A stretch of DNA of 62,034 nucleotides from DASQTB01 sp035642095 (GTDB lineage: Bacteria > Actinomycetota > UBA4738 > CALAEC01), in the NCBI GenBank assembly GCA_035642095.1, contig DASQTB010000136.1, positions 1 to 62,034 of the forward strand. Reading direction: 5' to 3'. Positions 48,932 through 56,123 of this stretch are shown piece after piece (within the stretch, counting starts at the first letter, position 1; each line of letters starts with the position of its first letter). Under the pieces are notes generated by a model that ran no database searches, was not told the DNA's origin, and saw nothing but the letters and a program-made list of their open reading frames with translations. The position numbers were made by a program, and so were the translations under genes.

Positions 48932-49351
48932 TCAGCCTGCGGACTCCACCCTCCCACGGGGTCGTTCGGGAGCCGACGCCCCGCTCTTCCGGGCCCGCCT
49001 CCGTCTGGCCCGACGGGTCTCGGTTTCCTCTCGGAAGCTCTTGTAGATCTGGGCCAGCACCTGCCTCTGTCGCTCGGTGATGGATCGGTCGGCCATGATC
49101 GCTGCCACGACGTCCTCGGCGCCCTTCCGATCATCCAGCATCCCGGCCTGCACGTAGAGGGTCTCGGCGGAGATCCGCAGCGCCTTGGCGATTCCGTTCA
49201 GGATCTCGGCGCTGGGACGGCGGAGCCCCCGCTCGATCTGGGAGAGGTAGGGGTTCGACACCCCGGCCGCCGCGGCCAGCTTGCGAAGCGACATCCCGAC
49301 CGCACTTCGCTGCTCGCGGATGAACCTCCCCACGTCTCGGACCTTCATCAT
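48932..49351 (-). CDS. XRE-family transcriptional regulator (Rv0474-like)
   Basis: A 139-residue protein with an N-terminal Cro/CI helix-turn-helix: RDVGRFIREQRSAVGMSLRK, LAAAAGVSNPYLSQIERGLR (recognition helix), RRPSAEILNGIAKALRIS. A middle helical segment (about 65-105) and a very basic C-terminal tail follow. Two adjacent ATGs at 49351 and 49348 are equally likely starts. Upstream are two 8-bp direct repeats at helical spacing, a probable autoregulatory operator. It most likely controls itself and the HBHA-like gene. Confidence 0.9.
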   Translation of the reverse strand: MMKVRDVGRFIREQRSAVGMSLRKLAAAAGVSNPYLSQIERGLRRPSAEILNGIAKALRISAETLYVQAGMLDDRKGAEDVVAAIMADRSITERQRQVLAQIYKSFREETETRRARRRRARKSGASAPERPRGRVESAG

Positions 49352-49380
49352 CGCCTCTGACCCTACCAGAATCTGTATAA

Positions 49381-49398
49381 CACTTGCAAGCACTTGCA
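49381..49398. promoter_or_regulatory. Tandem CACTTGCA repeats, likely XRE operator
   Basis: CACTTGCA occurs at 49381-49388 and again at 49391-49398, a 10-bp period that puts both on one face of the helix. A related TAGCAAG element follows near 49404. On the minus strand a TATACA -10 (49380-49375) lies 23 bp before the regulator's start and next to the first repeat, so binding would block transcription. Confidence 0.6.
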
Positions 49399-49432
49399 TA
49401 CTCTAGCAAGCGCGGGCGAAGGTCACCTCGGG

Positions 49433-50383
49433 TCAGGACCGCTCCAGCGAGAAGACGGGCTCCAGGTAACCGACCGGACGACCGCCACCCAGCACGGGGG
49501 GACGGGCGAAGGCGGGGACAGCGGACGGATCGAGGACCCCGAGGAGGTCGAGGACGTGGACGATCGCTGGATCTGACGCTCGCGAGGCACCGTCCTCGAC
49601 CTTGAGGGCCACGCCGATCCCCTGTTCGAGCAGGGCCGCGCACATCATCCCCTCGGCCCCCGTCTTGACGGCCACGTCCGGGGAGGCCTCCATCACCGCC
49701 GTGCAGGCCCGCTTCCGGCCGGCCACGAGGTAGGGCTGGGACCGCATGGCCGCCATGACCCGATCCGCCTGGGCCAGACGGCCCGCCGCGAGCCCGGCGT
49801 ACAGGGTGGCCATCGCTGCCAGAGGAAGGGCATGTACCGGGACGCCGCAGCCATCCACCCCGATCGACTCCGGGGCCCGGCCCGCCCCGCCCTCCACCGC
49901 GTCCAGGACGGCCCGCTGGAGGGGGTGCCCTTGCTCCCGATACCGGTCGACCTGGTATCCACGGCGAGCACACGCCAGAAGCATCCCCGCGTGCTTGCCG
50001 GAGCAGTTGTGATACTCGGGACGGGGCTCGGCCACCTTTCGGGCCGACTCGACGTCGATCGGGCGGTCCGGCGGCGTCCGCAGGTCGCCGACGGCGAGCT
50101 CACCTCGGGCCAGGATCGAGCGCACCGCCTCGAGGTGTACCGGCTCGCCATTATGCGAGGCGGCCATCACCGCGATTTGGGGATCGGGGAGGTCGTCCCC
50201 GGCCAGGTCGAGCGAGACCGCCGCCTGGAGCGGCTTCATGGAGGAGCGAGCAAACGCCACCCTGGCGGGATCACCTGCGAAGGACAGGATCCGGCCGTCT
50301 GCATCGGCCACCACCACGGATCCGAGGTGCACCGATTCCTCGACGCCCGAGCGAACCACTCGGACCAGCGGTACCGGGGGCAT
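49433..50383 (-). CDS. L-asparaginase II-family amidohydrolase
   Basis: A 316-residue protein of the thermolabile asparaginase II family (distinct from bacterial type I/II). Motifs include the N-terminal VRSGVEESVHLGSVVVAD, ARSSMKPLQA with the nucleophile region, ASHNGEPVH, YHNCSGKHAGML, GVDGCGVP and VKTGAEGM. It hydrolyses asparagine to aspartate and ammonia. It stands 30 bp after the RsiG-like gene on the same strand. Confidence 0.88.
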   Translation of the reverse strand: MPPVPLVRVVRSGVEESVHLGSVVVADADGRILSFAGDPARVAFARSSMKPLQAAVSLDLAGDDLPDPQIAVMAASHNGEPVHLEAVRSILARGELAVGDLRTPPDRPIDVESARKVAEPRPEYHNCSGKHAGMLLACARRGYQVDRYREQGHPLQRAVLDAVEGGAGRAPESIGVDGCGVPVHALPLAAMATLYAGLAAGRLAQADRVMAAMRSQPYLVAGRKRACTAVMEASPDVAVKTGAEGMMCAALLEQGIGVALKVEDGASRASDPAIVHVLDLLGVLDPSAVPAFARPPVLGGGRPVGYLEPVFSLERS

Positions 50384-50413
50384 GCCAATGACCCTAGCGG
50401 GAGCGCGCTACCG

Positions 50414-50950
50414 TCAGGAGGCGGGGTTCCCCAGCTCCGCCTTGAGGCGGCGCTTCATCTCCTCCTGGAGCGAGTCGTGAACCCCGATCACCCGCGTCCG
50501 GACGTCGGAGACCTCGCGCTCCTCCCGCTCGATGTTTCCCGCTGCGTCGTCGAGCTCCTGGTCGGAGAGGGCCTCCAGATCCGACAGCCGCGCGTCGGAC
50601 AGCAGCCGCTCGACCCGGCGTCGGGCCATGGCGATCTCGTCCTCCGGCATCGGGATCATCGGCGCCTCGCCGCGGGACGGACCCCGGCTTCCCTCCGCCA
50701 TCACCGAGACCACCCGTTCCACCACGGGCTGGGCCTCGCCGCCGGTGCGGCGGCGGTCGACCTCGTCCCGGAGCAGGTCCCGTCGACCCTGGAGGAGCCG
50801 GCGGAGGAATGACAGGTACTCGAGCTCGGCCCGGGCCAGGTCGCGACGCCGCCGGACCTCGGAGGTGTCCAACGACGCCAGGCCTTCGGTAAATCCGGCC
50901 TCCAGGACCTGATCGATCCGGCGGTTGCCGCCGGCCATCGTGTCGCTCAT
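50414..50950 (-). CDS. RsiG-like c-di-GMP-binding anti-sigma candidate
   Basis: A 178-residue, mainly helical protein. Two helices carry the RsiG signature spacing E-x3-S-x2-R-x3-Q-x3-D known to bind c-di-GMP in Streptomyces: the first has Ser47, Arg50, Gln54 and Asp58 (the Glu is shifted, at 42 or 44); the second has Glu144, Ser148, Arg151, Ile155 and Asp159, with Gln replaced by Ile. A Pro/Gly-rich linker joins them. In Streptomyces RsiG with c-di-GMP holds sigma WhiG. No whiG-like gene is in this window. Its stop-start overlaps the BKACE gene (ATGA). Confidence 0.75.
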   Translation of the reverse strand: MSDTMAGGNRRIDQVLEAGFTEGLASLDTSEVRRRRDLARAELEYLSFLRRLLQGRRDLLRDEVDRRRTGGEAQPVVERVVSVMAEGSRGPSRGEAPMIPMPEDEIAMARRRVERLLSDARLSDLEALSDQELDDAAGNIEREEREVSDVRTRVIGVHDSLQEEMKRRLKAELGNPAS

Positions 50951-51777
50951 CCGCTCCTCCTCGTGATCCCGACGATCTCCCGGGCTCGGTCGGGCGTGGC
51001 CACCTCTCGGCCGACCTCACCGGCGATCCGACTCACCCGGGCGATCAGCTCGGCGTTCGTCTCGGCCAGCCGTCCCTCCCCGTAGTAGATCGTGTCCTCG
51101 AACCCGGTGCGCACGTGGCCGCCCAGGGCCAGGGCGGCCAGCGTCACCGGCAGGTGGGTCCGGCCGATCCCCGTGGCGCTCCACGTCGCCCCGCTCGGGA
51201 GGATCGAGGCCATGTGCACCACCGCCCCGGCGGTCCCGGCCATCCCCCCGGGCACCCCGAGCACCAGGTCGAAGTGCCGGTGACGCGGCTCCGCGTCGTG
51301 CTCTTCCGTCAGCCGGCGGGCGGTCTCCACCATCCCCGTGTCGAACACCTCGAACTCGGGCTGGACACCGATTTCCCGCATCCGGAGGAAGAACCGCTCC
51401 ACCAGAGGGAACGGGTTCTCGAACACCTCGTCGCCGAAGTTGACCGTCCCGGTGGTCAGCGTGGCCATCTCCGGCTTCAGATCGAGCGGCTGGACCCGCT
51501 CCTCCTCCGTCATCCCCACCGATCCCCCGGTCGAGGTCTGGATGACGATGTCCGGCGCAGACCGCTTGATCGCGTCGACGGCCCGGGCGAAGTGGTCGCG
51601 GCTCTGCGACGGGGCCCCGTCCTCGTCGCGGACATGCAGGTGGACGATGGAGGCGCCGGCCTCCCGGCACCGGGCCACCTCCTCCGCGATCTCGTCGGCG
51701 GCGAGCGGCAGATGGGGTTGCCGCTCTCGGGTCAGCTCTCCTCCGACGGGAGCGACCGTGATCACCAGGGGGTCCAT
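50947..51777 (-). CDS. Beta-keto acid cleavage enzyme (BKACE, DUF849)
   Basis: A 276-residue TIM-barrel enzyme that cleaves a beta-keto acid with acetyl-CoA, forming acetoacetate and a CoA ester. Family signatures: ITVAPVGGE at the start, zinc-binding His pair in SIVHLHVRDEDG, QTSTGGSVG, TLTTGTVNFG, EFEVFDTGM, and GGHVRTGFEDTIYYG with the catalytic Arg and Glu. Natural substrate unknown; lysine breakdown (3-keto-5-aminohexanoate) is one known case. It overlaps the RsiG-like gene, an unexplained pairing. Confidence 0.9.
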   Translation of the reverse strand: MDPLVITVAPVGGELTRERQPHLPLAADEIAEEVARCREAGASIVHLHVRDEDGAPSQSRDHFARAVDAIKRSAPDIVIQTSTGGSVGMTEEERVQPLDLKPEMATLTTGTVNFGDEVFENPFPLVERFFLRMREIGVQPEFEVFDTGMVETARRLTEEHDAEPRHRHFDLVLGVPGGMAGTAGAVVHMASILPSGATWSATGIGRTHLPVTLAALALGGHVRTGFEDTIYYGEGRLAETNAELIARVSRIAGEVGREVATPDRAREIVGITRRSG

Positions 51778-51815
51778 CCGGAGAAGGGTACCGCCTGCGG
51801 GAGACGTCCGGGGCG

Positions 51816-52892
51816 CTAGCAGACGGCGGCGACGTACGGTGTGGGGTTCACCAGGACGCCGTTCGGGTGGTACTCGAAGTGGAGATGGGGCGTTCCGGTG
51901 GCGTTCCCCGTGTCGCCGATATACCCGATCAGGGTCCCGGCGGACACGCTCCCCGAGGCGCCACTGAAGCCCTGGAGGTGGGCGTAGAAGGTGTACGTCG
52001 ATCCGTTGCTCACGTAGGCCTGGTTACCACCCAGCGAGCTCGACGAGTGGCTGACCGAGCCGGAGATGGCCGCGTACACCGGCTGCCCGTAGCTGCCCAT
52101 CATGTCGACCCCGGCGTGGGCCCGCCCGCCCGACCGAGGGGCACCGAAGGTGTCGGAGAACGAGGTTCCCGGCGCGGGACAGGCCTCCAGCCCGCCGCCT
52201 CCGCCCGTGGCCGCGATCGAAGCCGGAGCGCCACCTCCCCCTCCACTGCCGCCCGCCGCCGCAGCGGCGGCCTGCGCCGCGGCCGCCGCGGCCGCCTGCT
52301 CCGCGGCCAACTGGTCCGCCCACTTGTCGCGGATCGCTTGGGCCTCGGCCAGCCGGGACTGGACGATCTCGCTCTGGCGGCGAGCCTTCTCCAGGGCGGC
52401 CTGCTGCTCTTCCTCCAGACGACGCATCCGCTCCTGGTGGCGGCGAAGCTCCTCGGCCAGCACCGAGACCCGGGTGGCCAGGTCGGCGTCGTCCTGGGCC
52501 AGGCGGTCGAGGTAGACGAGCCGGTCCGAGAACTCGGAGAAATCCCGGGCCTCGAGCAGCAGGTCCCACGTGCTCTGGGCCCCGAGCTGGTACGTCTCCC
52601 GGGCCCGGTCGTCCAGCTGGCTCTGGAGGCTGAGGGCCCGCTCTTCGGCCCTGTCGAGCCCGGTCCGCGTGACCTCGATCTCATCGCGGGTGAGGAGCAC
52701 CGCCTCATAGGCCTCCTCGTAGGCGGCGGTGGCCCGCTGGGCCTCCGCCTCGACCTGGGCCAGCCGCCGCTTGGCCTCCTCCAGCTGCTCCTCGGTGCTC
52801 TGGGCGAAGGTGGGGTGGGCGAAGAGCCCGGCCACGAGGATCGCGGCGAGCACGGGCGTGATGTAGGGCGCCTTCCCCTTGCTGACGGTCAA
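51816..52892 (-). CDS. Secreted M23 peptidase with coiled coil (EnvC/NlpD-like)
   Basis: A 358-residue exported cell-wall hydrolase or hydrolase activator. TTG at 52892, preceded by GGGAGGGAGG, gives a signal peptide (about 1-32, ending FAQS). Residues about 33-215 are a long coiled coil, then an Ala/Gly hinge, and a C-terminal M23 domain with the zinc ligands in GRAHAGVDMMG and the HLHFEYHPNG motif. It probably acts in cell separation. It diverges from pyrophosphatase across a 212-bp gap. Confidence 0.9.
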   Translation of the reverse strand: MTVSKGKAPYITPVLAAILVAGLFAHPTFAQSTEEQLEEAKRRLAQVEAEAQRATAAYEEAYEAVLLTRDEIEVTRTGLDRAEERALSLQSQLDDRARETYQLGAQSTWDLLLEARDFSEFSDRLVYLDRLAQDDADLATRVSVLAEELRRHQERMRRLEEEQQAALEKARRQSEIVQSRLAEAQAIRDKWADQLAAEQAAAAAAAQAAAAAAGGSGGGGGAPASIAATGGGGGLEACPAPGTSFSDTFGAPRSGGRAHAGVDMMGSYGQPVYAAISGSVSHSSSSLGGNQAYVSNGSTYTFYAHLQGFSGASGSVSAGTLIGYIGDTGNATGTPHLHFEYHPNGVLVNPTPYVAAVC

Positions 52893-53091
52893 CCGCCTCC
52901 CTCCCCGAGTCGCGGCTCGGGTACGGCTGGTGGCCTGGGCAAGTTCGGCCGGCACCCTACCAGAGCCCGATTGGAGGTTCAAGGACGCGAAGAGCCCGGC
53001 GATCCGGGCGGTCCACCTGCAGATCGTAGGCCGATCAGGGGACGCTGTTCGCGGCCCCCGGCCGCTCGGTGCGGGGAAGGGCCCGTTGTCG

Positions 53092-53097
53092 TACCGT
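53092..53097 (+). promoter_or_regulatory. -10 element of a leaderless ppa promoter
   Basis: TACCGT lies seven bases before the ATG at 53105. No -35 is seen. The remaining 200 bp up to the M23 gene start shows no other element. Confidence 0.5.
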
Positions 53098-53104
53098 CGG
53101 CCCG

Positions 53105-53596
53105 ATGAGCTCCGAGTTCGTGGTGGTCGTGGAGATCCCGACCGGGTCGCGCAACAAGTACGAGATGGATCACGAACGAGGCGTCATCGTCCTCGACCGG
53201 ATGCTGTTCACGTCGACCCACTACCCGGCCGACTACGGGTTCATCGAGGGAACCCTGGGCGAGGATGGCGACCCCCTCGACGCGCTGGTCTTCGTCGGGG
53301 AGGCCACCTTTCCGGGGTGCCGGATCCGGGCCCGGCCCGTCGGCCTGTTCCGGATGACGGACGAGAGAGGACGGGATGACAAGGTCCTGAGCGTCCCGCT
53401 CCAGGATCCGACGTGGTCGCACGTGGACGGCCTCGACGACCTCCGGCCGACGCTCCGCGCCGAAATCGAGCACTTCTTCGCGGTGTACAAGGATCTGGAG
53501 GGCGGGAAAGGAACCCACACCGAGGGGTTCCGGGACGTCGGGGAAGCGCGGCGGGTGGTAGCCGAGGCCCGCCGCCGAGCCCAGCCCGCTCGGTAG
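53105..53596 (+). CDS. ppa: Inorganic pyrophosphatase (family I)
   Basis: Hydrolyses pyrophosphate, pulling biosynthetic reactions forward. The 163-residue hexameric-type enzyme has VEIPTGSRNKYE at the N-terminus, STHYPADYGFIEGTL, the metal motif EDGDPLDALV and VPLQDP. It would serve the sulfate adenylyltransferase at 56120-57280, which releases pyrophosphate, although many reactions need it. ATG 53105 with a leaderless-type -10. Confidence 0.96.
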   Translation: MSSEFVVVVEIPTGSRNKYEMDHERGVIVLDRMLFTSTHYPADYGFIEGTLGEDGDPLDALVFVGEATFPGCRIRARPVGLFRMTDERGRDDKVLSVPLQDPTWSHVDGLDDLRPTLRAEIEHFFAVYKDLEGGKGTHTEGFRDVGEARRVVAEARRRAQPAR

Positions 53597-53680
53597 CTCT
53601 CCTGACCCATCTGACGGTGACCGCAGACCCGTCTGCCCGCAGCCGGGTGGCGTCTCGACCCGCAGGGCGACACTTTCTCC

Positions 53681-53700
53681 GTGCTCCCCTGCGGGAGCAC
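53681..53700 (+). terminator. Perfect 8-bp hairpin after ppa
   Basis: Arms 53681-53688 and 53693-53700 pair exactly around CTGC, 85 bp after the ppa stop. No U-run follows, so only a weak terminator or stabiliser. TAGCCT near 53742-53747 may be the -10 for the next gene. Confidence 0.4.
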
Positions 53701-53756
53701 CGGCCCCCCGAGGGGCATCGACAGTGGCCCCCCCGGACGGCTAGCCTTCCCCACCG

Positions 53757-54173
53757 ATGGCGGGCGACGTTGTGGACCTCCTGGCCGGCATGGCCCTATT
53801 CGCCGATCTTCAGCGGCCACAGCTCGAGTCGGTGGCCCACACCTTCGACGAGGAGATGTTCTCCGAAGGACAGCGGATCATCCGTCAGGGCTTCCAGGGC
53901 TCGAACTTCTACGTGATCCTGGAGGGCGAGGCGGCCGTGCGGGTCGACGGCAGCGAGCTGGCCACCCTGGGCCGGGGCGACTTCTTCGGCGAGGTCTCGG
54001 TCCTCCTCGGCGAACCCCCCACGGCGGACATCGTTGCCTTGCGGTCGATGCGCTGCCTCGTCCTGGCCGGCGGCGACGTCGCCGAGTTCCTGGTCTCCCA
54101 GCCCCGGGTGATGCTCCGGATGCTCCAGGCGGAGGCCCGCCGGCTGCGGGCCACGATCGAGTGGCGCAGCTAG
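53757..54173 (+). CDS. Stand-alone cyclic-nucleotide-binding domain protein
   Basis: A 138-residue CRP-type cNMP-binding domain with no DNA-binding or kinase domain. The phosphate-binding cassette reads DFFGEVSVLLGEPPTADIVA, where a typical cAMP pocket has FGE-x-A-L...R-x-A; the Arg is replaced, so a different ligand is likely. It overlaps the flavoprotein gene by 13 bp, which suggests that it regulates that enzyme directly. ATG 53757. Confidence 0.88.
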   Translation: MAGDVVDLLAGMALFADLQRPQLESVAHTFDEEMFSEGQRIIRQGFQGSNFYVILEGEAAVRVDGSELATLGRGDFFGEVSVLLGEPPTADIVALRSMRCLVLAGGDVAEFLVSQPRVMLRMLQAEARRLRATIEWRS

Positions 54174-55663
54174 ACGATCGGCCGTTCCCTCCCGGCCGCT
54201 ATCCCCTGGTGGTGCTGGGGAGCGGACCCGGCGCCCTTCAGCTCAGCCATTCCCTGTCACGGCTCGGCGTGGAGCACGCCGTCCTGTCGGAGGACGAGCG
54301 GTCGGGGGGGATGTTTCGCCGGTTTCCGTTCTTCCAGCGACTGATCAGCTGGTCGAAGCCGTTCGCCGTGGTGAAGCGAGGCACGCGCTGGTACGAGCGG
54401 TTCGACTGGAACTCCCTGGTCAGCGACGACCCGAACCTCCAGGCCCTGGTCCCCGGGTTCATGGACGGGACGTCGTACTTCCCCAGCCGCGCCGAGATGC
54501 AGCGCGGGTTGGAGGCCTTCGCCGAGCGGGGGCACATCCGGGTGCGGTACCGGTGCCGGTGGGAATCGACCCGCCGGGAGGACGACGGCACGTTCACGGT
54601 CCACACCGGCGACGGCGACTATCGGTGCTCGACGCTGGTCGTGGCGGTGGGGATGACGGAGCCGTGGAAGCCACCGGACATCGAGGGGATGGCGGACACC
54701 CCCCACTACGTGGAGACCGAGGCCCCCGAGACGTACGCAGACCGGCGGGTGTTCGTCATCGGGAAGCGCAACTCCGGATTCGAGATCGCCGACGGCCTCC
54801 TCCCCTGGGCCCGCCAGATCGTCCTCGCTTCCCCCCGGCCGGCTCGATTGTCGATCCTGGTCCGCTCCGTCGCCGCAGCTCGGGCCCGGTATCTGCAGCC
54901 GTACGAGGACCACGTCCTCGGCGGGGGCACGTTCGTCCTCGATGCGGCCATCGAGCGGGTCGAACGGCTGGGCGAGGGCTACCGGGTCCACGCCACAGGG
55001 ACCACGGTGCCCGGCAGCATGGTGTTGGACGTCGACCGGGTCATCGCCGCCACCGGCTTCGGCACCCCGCTCCGGGACCTGCCGGACCTCGGCGTGCAGA
55101 CGTTCTTCCAGGGACGCCTCCCCAGCCAGACGCCGTTCTGGGAGAGCCCAGGGGCCCCGGGGATCTTCTTCGCCGGCTCGATCACCCAGGGCTCGATCGG
55201 GCTCAAGAAGTACGGGCGACCCAGCGGATCGGCCGCCGTCCACGGCTTCCGGTACAACGCCAGGACGCTGGCCGGGCACCTGGCCCGGACGCGCTTCGGG
55301 ATCGAGCGGCCGGAGCATTACCTGGAACCCGACCAGGTCGTCGACTTCCTCTGCCAGGAGATGGCCCGGGGCCCCGAGCTGTGGCACCAGCAGGCCTACC
55401 TGGCCAGGGTGGTCTCGTTCGCCCCCGACCGCGGTATCGTGGACGATGGCATCCTGCCTCTCCAGCACTTCGTTGACGAGGGAGGACAGGACGCCGTGGC
55501 GGCGACCGTCGAGACCGGGGAGCACGGCGAGATCCGTCCGGCCGTGTACGTGCGGCAGGGGGGGCGGGTCACCGAGCGGCTCCTGGACGGCGATCCGATG
55601 CACGACTTCGCCACGGCGGAGCACCGGAAGCAGCTATCGGCGGCGTTGGAACCGTTCCTGTAG
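54161..55663 (+). CDS. FAD/NAD(P)-dependent oxidoreductase (flavin monooxygenase/thioredoxin reductase-like)
   Basis: A 500-residue two-dinucleotide-domain flavoprotein. FAD loop: VVLGSGPGALQLS at about 14-26. NAD(P) loop: VFVIGKRNSGFEIADGL at about 196-212. An AATGFGTPL segment before the C-terminal domain is typical of flavin monooxygenase-like enzymes. The last 130 residues form an unusual C-terminal extension. GTG at 54161 lies inside the cNMP-domain gene (13-bp overlap). Substrate unknown; control by the cNMP-domain partner is probable. Confidence 0.85.
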   Translation: MAQLDDRPFPPGRYPLVVLGSGPGALQLSHSLSRLGVEHAVLSEDERSGGMFRRFPFFQRLISWSKPFAVVKRGTRWYERFDWNSLVSDDPNLQALVPGFMDGTSYFPSRAEMQRGLEAFAERGHIRVRYRCRWESTRREDDGTFTVHTGDGDYRCSTLVVAVGMTEPWKPPDIEGMADTPHYVETEAPETYADRRVFVIGKRNSGFEIADGLLPWARQIVLASPRPARLSILVRSVAAARARYLQPYEDHVLGGGTFVLDAAIERVERLGEGYRVHATGTTVPGSMVLDVDRVIAATGFGTPLRDLPDLGVQTFFQGRLPSQTPFWESPGAPGIFFAGSITQGSIGLKKYGRPSGSAAVHGFRYNARTLAGHLARTRFGIERPEHYLEPDQVVDFLCQEMARGPELWHQQAYLARVVSFAPDRGIVDDGILPLQHFVDEGGQDAVAATVETGEHGEIRPAVYVRQGGRVTERLLDGDPMHDFATAEHRKQLSAALEPFL

Positions 55664-55679
55664 CGAGGAGGCGAACGAG

Positions 55680-56123
55680 GTGGCCATCACCGACCCGGAC
55701 GAGCTTCGGACGATCTACGAGGAGACCAAGACGATCGCTGTCGTCGGTGCCTCGGGCGACGAGCGGAAGGCGGCCCACACGATCCCTCGCTACCTCCAGC
55801 GACAGGGCTTCCGGATCATCCCGGTCAACCCCAAGGGCGGCGAGATCCTCGGGCAGGAGGTCCGCCGGCGGCTGGAGGACGTCGAGGAACCGATCGACGT
55901 GGTCGAGGTGTTCCGTCCCTCCGAGGAGACGCCGGACGTCGCCCGAGACGCGGTTCGGGTCGGGGCCAAGGTGCTGTGGCTCCAGGAAGGGATCGAGTCG
56001 GAGGAGGCGGAGCGGATCGCCGCCCAGGGCGGGCTCAAGGTCGTGATGAACCGCTGCATGGGCGAGACCCATTTCCAGCTCCGCCTGGGGCCCGGCCCGA
56101 ACGCGGACCGGCAGGACATCTAG
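55680..56123 (+). CDS. CoA-binding domain protein (YccU-like)
   Basis: A 147-residue Rossmann-fold protein of the CoA_binding_2 family: IAVVGASGDERKAAHTIP at about 19-36, IPVNPKGGEILG, VEVFRPSEETP and a C-terminal MNRCMGETHFQL. Members bind CoA and are sometimes themselves CoA-modified under stress; function unknown. GTG at 55680 follows GAGGAGGCG. Third gene of the cNMP-domain/flavoprotein unit; its end overlaps the convergent sulfate adenylyltransferase stop by four bases. Confidence 0.88.
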   Translation: MAITDPDELRTIYEETKTIAVVGASGDERKAAHTIPRYLQRQGFRIIPVNPKGGEILGQEVRRRLEDVEEPIDVVEVFRPSEETPDVARDAVRVGAKVLWLQEGIESEEAERIAAQGGLKVVMNRCMGETHFQLRLGPGPNADRQDI

